Under the pieces are notes generated by a model. It saw nothing but the letters and a program-made list of their open reading frames with translations, had not been told where the DNA came from and did no database searches. From Desulfobacterales bacterium (GTDB lineage Bacteria; Desulfobacterota; Desulfobacteria; Desulfobacterales; Desulfobacteraceae), in assembly GCA_022361535.1 (NCBI GenBank), contig JAKSAU010000106.1, positions 1 to 10,088 on the forward strand: a DNA stretch of 10,088 bases, given 5' to 3'. This document shows, in pieces, positions 1 through 6,794 of the stretch. Both the position numbers and the translations under genes were made by a program. Every line of letters starts with the position of its first letter. Positions within the stretch are counted from its first letter, which is position 1.

Positions 1-591
1 CAAGGGAACCAGTTGGGCCTTGTCACCGGAAAATCCCCTGGCAACAAACCCGGCACCAAGCTGGACCGCAGATTCGCATAAATCAATGGCTTCAAACGGG
101 TTGGGCAACCCTTTTTTAGAGGCTGATCCCCGGTCAGCAGTGGCAGAGTCCTGGCCCTTGGTCAAGCCGTAGCATCCATTGTTCATCACAATATAAACCA
201 TATTCAAGTTTCTGCGCGCTGCGTGCACAAACTGCCCCATACCAATAGAAGCCGTGTCCCCGTCACCGGAAACTCCGATATAAAGCAAGTCCCTATTGGC
301 CATATTAGCGCCGGTTGCAACAGAGGGCATGCGGCCATGGACCGAATTGAATCCATGTGATTTGTTTAAAAAGTAGGCCGGGGTTTTTGAGGAACACCCG
401 ATGCCGGAAAGTTTCGCAACCCTGTGGGGTTCAATGGACATCTCAAAGCAAGCCCGGATGATAGCATTGGAAATAGAATCATGGCCGCACCCGGCGCACA
501 AAGTTGAGTCCAGGCCTTCATAATCCATACGGGTATACCCAAGATCATTTTTCGGAAGGTTCGGATGGCGGAAAACAGGGCGGCGGCTCAT
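1..591 (-). CDS. korB: 2-oxoacid:ferredoxin oxidoreductase beta subunit (3' end outside window)
   Basis: This is the thiamine diphosphate-binding subunit that, with KorA, oxidatively decarboxylates a 2-oxoacid with CoA and passes electrons to Fe-S clusters in the cytoplasm. The 197 codons in the window are open to the edge; family members usually have about 290-340 residues, so roughly a third is missing. Visible motifs are CAGCGH (32-37) and SGIGCSS (62-68), both with cysteines expected to bind a 4Fe-4S cluster, HGR (85-87), and the ThDP/Mg signature GDGD (109-112) followed by NNGCYGLTKGQ (137-147). The motif set is that of the two-subunit KorB type rather than large one-chain pyruvate oxidoreductases. 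The ATG at 591 overlaps the korA stop as ATGA and has a near-perfect Shine-Dalgarno at 596-604. 2-Oxoglutarate is the favoured substrate by context; pyruvate or another 2-oxoacid cannot be excluded. Confidence 0.93.
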   Translation of the reverse strand, partial: MSRRPVFRHPNLPKNDLGYTRMDYEGLDSTLCAGCGHDSISNAIIRACFEMSIEPHRVAKLSGIGCSSKTPAYFLNKSHGFNSVHGRMPSVATGANMANRDLLYIGVSGDGDTASIGMGQFVHAARRNLNMVYIVMNNGCYGLTKGQDSATADRGSASKKGLPNPFEAIDLCESAVQLGAGFVARGFSGDKAQLVPL

Positions 592-2414
592 GCGGCACCT
601 CCTTTTTTTATTTGGGTCACAAATTCGCAGATGGATGCGGCATCACTCGGTGTACCATCCATATGGGCAACGGACACTAATTTTTCAGGTGGAATTCCAA
701 GTTCATTGATCAAAAGGGACCTCATCTGGCCGTCCCTGTTCTGCTCTGTCACATAAACCCGGTCATGGTGTTCTATAAAATCAGCAATTGAGTCCGTAAA
801 AGGAAAGCTTTTGATACGCATTGTATTCAAGCTTGTTCCGCCGGCTTTTAGCATATCAACTGCCTCTAAGGCTGCATAGGTGGTAGTCCCAAAAAAGATC
901 AGCCCTTCTGTGTTTTCCTTGCCATTGATACTCACCTGTGGTTCAGGGACCATTGTTTTTGCTGTTTCCCATTTGCGGGCCAATCGTTCCATACACCTTT
1001 TATATGCTGCGTTATCTTCGGTGTAACTGGCATATTCATTATGTGAGGACCCCCGTGTAAAATAAGCACCCCTTTCCGGGTGGGTGCCGGGAAGTGTCCT
1101 GTAGCAGATCCCGTCATTGTCCGTATCAAGGTACCTGCCCCAGTCCTTGGCCCAGGTATCACCAAGGGCGTCTAGCTGATCGGCATTTAATAGCTTGCCC
1201 CGGTTGTATGTCTTTGTATCATCCCAGTCAAACGGCTCACAGATATGGTCATTCATCCCAAGATCCAGGTCGCTCATAATGATGACAGGGGTCTGGAGGG
1301 CTTCGGCCAGGTCAAAACTTAAGGCTGACATTTCAAAGCATTCTTTGGGATCACATGGGAAAAGCAACACATGCTTGGTGTCTCCGTGGGATGCATAGGC
1401 GCAGGCAAGCACATCTGACTGCTGAGTCCGGGTAGGCATACCCGTGCTGGGTCCGACCCGCTGGACATTGACCAAGACCACGGGAATTTCAGTAAAATAA
1501 GCCAGCCCTAAAAGTTCATTCATCAAAGATACGCCTGGCCCGGATGTGGCAGTAAAGGACCTTGCACCGTTCCAACCGCCGCCTACGGCAATCCCCATGG
1601 CAGCCAGCTCGTCTTCGGCTTGGATTACTGCAGCCATGCGTTTGCCGTTTTCATCTATCCTTAATTGGCGGGTGAGCCGGTCATATGCTTCAACCACAGA
1701 GGTGGACGGGGTAATGGGGTACCATCCGGCAACGGTGGCACCGCCGTATACAGCCCCTAAGCCTGTGGCGGTATTACCGTCTATAAGTACTTGATCTGTC
1801 AGTTTATCACTCTTTTTTACAGACAGCCCGCAAACTCCTTTAAAATGTTCAGATGCATAATTGTAGCCGATCTCCAGGGCCTTGATATTGGGTTCTGCAA
1901 GTTTTGGTTTTTTGCTGAACTGTTTGGTGATGGATTCGGTGAATATGGAAAAATCCATATCAAATAATGCGGCAAGTGCACCCACATAAATAATATTTTT
2001 CAAAAGAGACCGCAGCTTGGGAATTGTGATTTCCCTGTTGCTCAATCCTGTCAGGGGCATGGGCAGCAAAGTAATATCATCCCTGTCAAAATCTTCGGGA
2101 AGAGGGCGGGCATCATCATAGAAAAAATACCCCCCTGGTGCAAGGTCGTCATAATCCTGCTTTAATGTCTGGCCGTTGACAGCCACCACAAAATCATATC
2201 CGCCCCTGCGGCCCAGATAGCCGTTTTCATTTACCCGGACTTCGTACCAGGTGGGCAGTCCCTGGATATTGGATGGAAAAATGTTTTTAGGACTGACAGG
2301 TACGCCAAGCCGGAATACAGCTTTGGCAAAAAGATTGTTGGCACTGGCAGAACCGGAACCATTGATATTCGCGAACCGAACTACAAAATCATTTATACTG
2401 GTGAGTTTCTTCAT
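588..2414 (-). CDS. korA: 2-oxoacid:ferredoxin oxidoreductase, fused gamma-alpha subunit
   Basis: KorA pairs with KorB to form the 2-oxoacid oxidoreductase core. The 608 residues carry two domains. Residues about 10-195 are the gamma (2-oxoacid:acceptor oxidoreductase catalytic) domain, with a Gly/Ser-rich loop NGSGSASAN (18-26) and YLGRRGG (66-72). Residues about 210-600 are the alpha domain, with the substrate-site motif YPITPSTS (232-239), the stretch EDELAAMGIAVGG (267-279), ATSGPG (289-294), RVGPSTGMPTRTQQSD (319-334) and YVTEQNRDGQM (554-564). About 600 residues is normal for this fused form. The ATG overlaps the korC stop by 4 bp; an AGG six bases upstream is a modest ribosome site, consistent with coupling to korC. 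The motif set does not distinguish 2-oxoglutarate from other 2-oxoacids; the assignment as Kor rests on the korC partner and gene order. Confidence 0.93.
   Translation of the reverse strand: MKKLTSINDFVVRFANINGSGSASANNLFAKAVFRLGVPVSPKNIFPSNIQGLPTWYEVRVNENGYLGRRGGYDFVVAVNGQTLKQDYDDLAPGGYFFYDDARPLPEDFDRDDITLLPMPLTGLSNREITIPKLRSLLKNIIYVGALAALFDMDFSIFTESITKQFSKKPKLAEPNIKALEIGYNYASEHFKGVCGLSVKKSDKLTDQVLIDGNTATGLGAVYGGATVAGWYPITPSTSVVEAYDRLTRQLRIDENGKRMAAVIQAEDELAAMGIAVGGGWNGARSFTATSGPGVSLMNELLGLAYFTEIPVVLVNVQRVGPSTGMPTRTQQSDVLACAYASHGDTKHVLLFPCDPKECFEMSALSFDLAEALQTPVIIMSDLDLGMNDHICEPFDWDDTKTYNRGKLLNADQLDALGDTWAKDWGRYLDTDNDGICYRTLPGTHPERGAYFTRGSSHNEYASYTEDNAAYKRCMERLARKWETAKTMVPEPQVSINGKENTEGLIFFGTTTYAALEAVDMLKAGGTSLNTMRIKSFPFTDSIADFIEHHDRVYVTEQNRDGQMRSLLINELGIPPEKLVSVAHMDGTPSDAASICEFVTQIKKGGAA
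596..604 (-). promoter_or_regulatory. Strong ribosome binding site of korB inside korA
   Basis: Read on the minus strand this is AAGGAGGTG, a near-perfect anti-SD match, with 5 bases before the ATG at 591 (6 if counted from GGAGG-T). The bases also encode the last Lys-Gly-Gly codons of korA. Together with the ATGA overlap this points to translational coupling, with korB also able to recruit ribosomes strongly by itself. Confidence 0.8.
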
Positions 2415-4150
2415 TTTTGACCTGCCTTTGAGGGATTATAGGTGTACTTTTGCATGTCCCAGGCAGTTGTGGGGCATTTTTCTGCGCACAAGCCGCAGTG
2501 GAGGCAGACATCTTCATCCTTGACCATGACCCTTCCTGTGGGAAGGATATCAGATACATAAAGATCCTGGGATTTGTTTTTTGCCGGTATGGCAAGCCGT
2601 TCCCGTAATTCCTCCTCATCCGCGTTCTCAATGAAATTGATACAGGTCGTGGGGCAAACATCTACACAGGCATCGCACTCAATGCATTCCTCCACGTAAA
2701 AAACCGTTTGAATATCGCAGTTAAGGCATCGCAAGGCCTCTGTTTTTCCCGTCTTGATATCAAATCCAAGTTCCACTTCCATGAGCCTGTCTTTAATGGA
2801 TTTAACCTTGGGCTGCATGGGAACGTCCTGGCGCTCGTCCACGGTGACGGTATTGTCATACGCCCAGTCGCGCAATCCCATTTTTTGAGCCATCAGACTG
2901 TTTATGGGGGCAGGGCGCTTCCTGACATCTTTGCCCTGGCAATAAAGGTCAATAGAAATGGCAGCTTCATGGCCATGGGCAACGGCCGTGATAACATTCT
3001 GGGGGCCAAACGCCGCATCCCCGCCGAAAAACACATGCTCCAGATTGGACTGGAAAGTAAGCTTATCCACCTGGGGCCGCCCTCTGTCGTCAAAATTAAT
3101 GCCGGATTCCGGTTCAATCCACGGAAATGCATTTTGCTGTCCTACGGCAAGCAGGACCTCGTCGCATGCGATAAATACCGGGTCTGCCCCCTCTTTATCC
3201 ATGGGGGTAAAGTTCATACCTTTTAGTTTTCCGTCTTCCACCACAAATTCTGTGGGAGACAGGTATTCCAAAATGGGGATATCTTCATGCAGGGCATCTT
3301 CAATTTCCCATGGAGAGGCTTTCATTTTGTCCTGGGAGCCGCGGATAATTACTTTTACATTATCTCCACCTAGCCGGCGGGCTGTCCTGCAGCAATCCAT
3401 GGCGGTATTGCCGCCGCCAATAACAAGTGTTGTTTTTCCCGCTTTTTTGATGTGGAAATACTGGACTGCAGCCAGCCACTCAATACCCACATGAATGGAT
3501 GCGTCTCCTTCTTTTCTGCCGGGCAGGTCAAGGTCGCGTCCCCTGGGGGCTCCTGTGCCGATAAAAACGGCATCATATCCCTTGGTTAGGAAATCCTTGA
3601 AACTGGATATATAGGTATTCAGATAGGTGGTGACGCCCATGTCCAGGATGGTGTTCACCTCTTCATTTAACACTTTTTCCGGCAGCCTGAATGAGGGAAC
3701 CTGGCTTCTGACAAATCCGCCAGCAGCCTTTTGGTCATCGTATAGATCCACTTCATACCCTAAGGGCATCAAATCCCGGGCCACTGTCAGGGAGGCAGGG
3801 CCGCCTCCGATAAGCGCAACTTTTTTCCCGTTTTTTTCTTTGGGAATTTTGGGGAACGGTAATTTTGCATCCCCTTTATTATCTGCACAAACCCGTTTTA
3901 AACGGCAGATGGCCACAGCCTTTTCTTCAACACGGCCCCTTCTGCAAGCAGGTTCACAGGGACGGTCACAGATCCTTCCTAAAATCCCCGGAAACACATT
4001 GGACCACCAGTTGATCATGTACGCTTCTGCATATTTTTTTTCAGCAATCAGCCTGATGTATTCCGGTACAAGGGTATGTGCCGGGCAAGCAAACTGACAA
4101 TCAATTACGCGATGGAAATATTCAGGATCATTAATGTCTGTCGGATTCAA
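2411..4150 (-). CDS. korC: GltD-like FAD/NAD(P) oxidoreductase subunit with C-terminal 4Fe-4S clusters
   Basis: This 579-residue cytoplasmic flavoprotein should move electrons between NAD(P) and the KorAB core. The N-terminus (about 15-90) is the Fe-S/helical domain of glutamate synthase small subunits, with Cys18, Cys22, Cys61, Cys65, Cys69, Cys82 and Cys88. A Rossmann FAD site is VALIGGGPAS (111-120), the nucleotide site is VIGGGNTAMD (243-252), and the closing FAD motif is FFGGDAAFGPQN (374-385). The C-terminus adds ferredoxin-type cysteines: CLNC (475-478), Cys489/492/495/499/503, and Cys549/552/555/559. Plain GltD is about 470 residues and lacks this tail. Start is TTG at 4150: an in-frame TAG lies two codons upstream, a good Shine-Dalgarno precedes it, and no other start occurs before Cys18. 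The gene opens a korC-korA-korB operon and matches, from memory, the third subunit of Azoarcus evansii 2-oxoglutarate:NADP+ oxidoreductase. Confidence 0.88.
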   Translation of the reverse strand: MNPTDINDPEYFHRVIDCQFACPAHTLVPEYIRLIAEKKYAEAYMINWWSNVFPGILGRICDRPCEPACRRGRVEEKAVAICRLKRVCADNKGDAKLPFPKIPKEKNGKKVALIGGGPASLTVARDLMPLGYEVDLYDDQKAAGGFVRSQVPSFRLPEKVLNEEVNTILDMGVTTYLNTYISSFKDFLTKGYDAVFIGTGAPRGRDLDLPGRKEGDASIHVGIEWLAAVQYFHIKKAGKTTLVIGGGNTAMDCCRTARRLGGDNVKVIIRGSQDKMKASPWEIEDALHEDIPILEYLSPTEFVVEDGKLKGMNFTPMDKEGADPVFIACDEVLLAVGQQNAFPWIEPESGINFDDRGRPQVDKLTFQSNLEHVFFGGDAAFGPQNVITAVAHGHEAAISIDLYCQGKDVRKRPAPINSLMAQKMGLRDWAYDNTVTVDERQDVPMQPKVKSIKDRLMEVELGFDIKTGKTEALRCLNCDIQTVFYVEECIECDACVDVCPTTCINFIENADEEELRERLAIPAKNKSQDLYVSDILPTGRVMVKDEDVCLHCGLCAEKCPTTAWDMQKYTYNPSKAGQK

Positions 4151-4164
4151 TACCTATCTCCCTT
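4148..4164 (-). promoter_or_regulatory. Ribosome binding site and TTG start of korC
   Basis: On the minus strand AAGGGAG (4164-4158) is followed by seven bases and then TTG (4150-4148). The codon at 4156-4154 is an in-frame TAG, so the reading frame cannot begin further upstream. The first codons after the TTG contain no ATG or GTG before the conserved Cys18. These facts fix the start at TTG. Confidence 0.75.
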
Positions 4165-4194
4165 ATTTGAATTTAGACGGATGTTAAGATCTAC

Positions 4195-4230
4195 AGTATA
4201 TTTTTTAAACTAAAACGCGGAGTCTTGCAA
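4195..4230 (-). promoter_or_regulatory. Possible promoter of the kor operon
   Basis: The 111-base gap between the kinase stop and korC holds TTGCAA (4230-4225, minus strand) with TAAAAA 17 bases downstream, and a better -10-like TATACT at 4200-4195 that lacks a good -35 at normal spacing. The gap is A+T-rich and shows no clear terminator for the kinase gene, so read-through from it is also possible. The call is weak. Confidence 0.3.
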
Positions 4231-4261
4231 AGAAATTTATGGTTATTCCCGAATGTACCAA

Positions 4262-6475
4262 TTATTTTTTGTCTAAAACTTTGCGGATAAGCATAAGTAG
4301 TTCATTTTTTTGCAATGGCTTGGCTACAAAAGCCCGGATACCGATTTTTTTAGCCTTTGTTTTATCTATCTTAGTACTATGGCCGGTACACAATATTATA
4401 GGTAAGTCAGGTCTGATTCGTAACACTGTTTCTGCTAGCTCAGATCCGGTTACTTTTGGCATCGTCTGATCAGTGATCACCAAATCAAACTTTTCACTGT
4501 CATTTTCGATCATTTGCAATGCTGTGGAGCTATCACTTTCTGCAGTGACGTTGTATCCATACCTTGTCAGCATCTTTTTTCCTACATCCAATAGGTTGGG
4601 TTCATCGTCAACCAGCAAGATTTTCTCATGCCCACCGATACTTTGCCCTGCGTCATTTGTGATCATGGCAGGTCTTTTATCTGTCACCGGAAAATAAATA
4701 TGAAAACTTGCACCTTTGCCAGGGGAACTTTCAACAACTATTTGTCCACCATGATCTTCCACAATACCGTGTACAACGGCAAGTCCCATTCCGGATCCCT
4801 GGCCGACTTCTTTCGTTGTGTAAAACGGGTCAAATATACGCTTGAGAACCCTTTTATCAATTCCTGGGCCGGTATCGGATATAAAAAGATGGCCATAAGT
4901 GCCTGGCCTTATCTTGGTTTGGTCACAAATCCTTTCATCCTCAAATGTCACCCGTTCGACACCTACTGTCAGTTTCCCTTTTTCATCCATTGCGTGTACT
5001 GCATTAACACAAATATTTAGAATTAATTGATGAATCTGGGTTACATCTGAAATTATTATAATATCGTTCTGTTCTGATAGAATATTTTCATCAATACACA
5101 GGACCTGTTCAATTGATGTAGGGATTGTTTGGTGAAGTGATTGCATACAATCTTGAACCATTTCAGTTAGGCTGAGAGGTTCTTTTTTAACCTCTTCTCG
5201 ACGGCTGAATGAAAGGATTTGCTGTACAAGATTTTTCGCCCTTAAACCTGCACTCAGGATGCCTTGAATGTTATCATTTGCCAGACTGTCTTCTGGAATT
5301 TCATCCTTTGCCAGTTCAGCATTACCAAGAATCATGGCCAGAATATTATTAAAATCATGGGCAATACCACCAGCCAGAGTACCGATGGCCTCCATTTTCA
5401 ATGCCTGGCGAAGGTGGCTTTCTAACCGTTCCTTCTCAGCTTCCGCTTTTTTCTGCTCTGTGATCTCATGAAATACTATGACCACCCCTTGCAGGTTTCT
5501 TTCATTATCGAAAATAGGTGCTGCACTGTCTGAGATCGGCCAGACCTCACCTGTTTTAGAAATCAATTCTGTGTGATTGGCCAATCCAACAACCACATTT
5601 TTTTGGATCACTTCTTTTATTGGGTTTTCAACAGGTTCTTTTGTGAATTCGTTAATGATGTGGAAGATTTCTGTAACGTGCTTGTCACGAGCATCTTTAA
5701 GTAACCAACCGGTTAGAGAGGTGGCTACAGGATTCATATAAGTAATTCGTCCGCTATGATCGGTTATTATGACCGCATCTCCCATACTGTTCATCGTGGT
5801 CTTAAGCCATGTTTCATTTTTTTCAGCTTGTTTTTTTGCTTGATTCAACTCAAGCATTTTTTTCATCAGTGTTCGATCATGGTCAAATTGGACATAGAGC
5901 AGAAAAAGACTTAGGCAGGCAACAACAATTAATAGAAAAATTTGAATGGTTTTATAATTTGCGTAATCATTCCTGATTTTGGACTGTAATAGCGTTTCAA
6001 CCTGGTCGACATGTTTCAATAGATTTTTAAATAAACCATCGTATTTTTGATCTATCTGGGTCCCGATTCCTGATGTTTCAATAGCTTGATATCGGATTTG
6101 GGTGATTTTTTTAAACTCATCCAACATCTTTAAACTTTTACTAATTCCATCTCTAAGCGTCGGATCTTTTAATTTGTAAAATTTTCCTTCCGGATTCTCT
6201 CCTCCTTCAAGCATGGCATTGGCATACCAGATGGCTTCATCAATATGACTAATTATGGACTCAAAGCTTTCATACCGGTCCCCTGAAATTTTTTCTTCGA
6301 ACCAAAGGTGGGCTGTAGTTGCCTCAAATTTGATTTCCATGGTGGCGTCCACCAAAGGAGAGTATTTATTGATCATGACATGGCTTGTAAAAAACGAGTA
6401 CCCCATCACAGCCAAAATACATATAGAAATAATACCAATAAAAAAGTAGTTTCGGTTTTGGATAATTGAAGGCAT
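4262..6475 (-). CDS. Hybrid histidine kinase with periplasmic helical sensor, PAS and receiver domains
   Basis: This 737-residue inner-membrane sensor kinase should autophosphorylate on His373 and pass the phosphate to its own receiver at Asp669. Order of domains: TM1 (about 10-30), a periplasmic, mostly helical segment (about 34-176), TM2 (about 177-196), a short charged coiled linker without an obvious HAMP, PAS (about 223-340), HisKA with GIAHDFNNIL (370-379), HATPase with N box around Asn491, DTGPGI (534-539), FDPFYTTK (548-555) and GQGSGMGL (558-565), then REC with VDDE (622-625), Asp669, Thr697 and Lys719. All catalytic residues are present. No response regulator or HPt gene is visible beside it, so its output is unknown. 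It has its own promoter candidate, ends 111 bases before korC, and is clearly richer in A+T than the kor genes. ATG at 6475 has only a weak GAG-type ribosome site. Confidence 0.92.
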   Translation of the reverse strand: MPSIIQNRNYFFIGIISICILAVMGYSFFTSHVMINKYSPLVDATMEIKFEATTAHLWFEEKISGDRYESFESIISHIDEAIWYANAMLEGGENPEGKFYKLKDPTLRDGISKSLKMLDEFKKITQIRYQAIETSGIGTQIDQKYDGLFKNLLKHVDQVETLLQSKIRNDYANYKTIQIFLLIVVACLSLFLLYVQFDHDRTLMKKMLELNQAKKQAEKNETWLKTTMNSMGDAVIITDHSGRITYMNPVATSLTGWLLKDARDKHVTEIFHIINEFTKEPVENPIKEVIQKNVVVGLANHTELISKTGEVWPISDSAAPIFDNERNLQGVVIVFHEITEQKKAEAEKERLESHLRQALKMEAIGTLAGGIAHDFNNILAMILGNAELAKDEIPEDSLANDNIQGILSAGLRAKNLVQQILSFSRREEVKKEPLSLTEMVQDCMQSLHQTIPTSIEQVLCIDENILSEQNDIIIISDVTQIHQLILNICVNAVHAMDEKGKLTVGVERVTFEDERICDQTKIRPGTYGHLFISDTGPGIDKRVLKRIFDPFYTTKEVGQGSGMGLAVVHGIVEDHGGQIVVESSPGKGASFHIYFPVTDKRPAMITNDAGQSIGGHEKILLVDDEPNLLDVGKKMLTRYGYNVTAESDSSTALQMIENDSEKFDLVITDQTMPKVTGSELAETVLRIRPDLPIILCTGHSTKIDKTKAKKIGIRAFVAKPLQKNELLMLIRKVLDKK

Positions 6476-6571
6476 GGCTTCTCAATCTTGGTCTCTACGG
6501 TTGTTGGTTTTTGAGCAATAAAAAGAACGGAAAGTCAAGTATATGCGTTCTCTTCATTTTATCGAAACTGA

Positions 6572-6600
6572 ACTATATAATGAACCAACAAGCCTTGCAA
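6572..6600 (-). promoter_or_regulatory. Sigma70-type promoter candidate for the histidine kinase gene
   Basis: On the minus strand, TTGCAA (6600-6595) and TATAGT (6577-6572) are separated by exactly 17 bases; they match the consensus at four and five of six positions. This would give a leader of about 90 bases before the ATG at 6475. The sequence around the -35 resembles that upstream of korC. Confidence 0.5.
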
Positions 6601-6752
6601 GAAATAGATGGGGGAGTATCGTAATAGGGGATTTTAGAGTTTTGAGTCCTGGTTTTGAGCCCGGATATTTATTAATGCACCACAGTGCACAGATGTTTGG
6701 ATGATACTAGTCTGGAAGTTGTCTTAAAAGGTTGCAATGATTTGGTCTGATT

Positions 6753-6786
6753 AAGTCACGGCCTGGCATAGGCCAAGCCGTGACTT
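6753..6786 (-). terminator. GC-rich hairpin after the chemoreceptor gene, probable terminator
   Basis: AAGTCACGGC (6753-6762) and GCCGTGACTT (6777-6786) form a perfect 10-bp stem. Inside, TGGC (6764-6767) pairs with GCCA (6772-6775) after one mismatch, leaving a 4-base loop. It begins 9 bases after the chemoreceptor stop codon. The run of U expected of an intrinsic terminator is missing on the minus-strand transcript (AATCAGACC follows); the other side is A+T-rich, so it could also act on the opposite strand or as a 3' end stabiliser. Confidence 0.55.
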
Positions 6787-6794
6787 GTTTAATA

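Larger units (their letters stand above)
6476..6794. other. Non-coding gap between chemoreceptor and histidine kinase genes
   Basis: No convincing gene is seen on either strand in these 319 bases. It contains, in the direction of transcription, the hairpin at 6786-6753, a small palindrome TGCAC-CACA-GTGCA (6676-6689, 5-bp stem, 4-base loop) of unknown role, and the promoter candidate at 6600-6572. Confidence 0.6.

Noticed and set aside
2708..3494. Plus-strand open frames of 170-180 codons inside korC.
   Set aside because: They lie antisense to a gene with intact FAD, nucleotide and Fe-S motifs and have no recognisable domain; shadows of that gene.
6676..6689. Small palindrome TGCAC-CACA-GTGCA as a regulator operator.
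   Set aside because: A 5-bp stem is common by chance and it is not at a defined position relative to a promoter; mentioned only as gap content.
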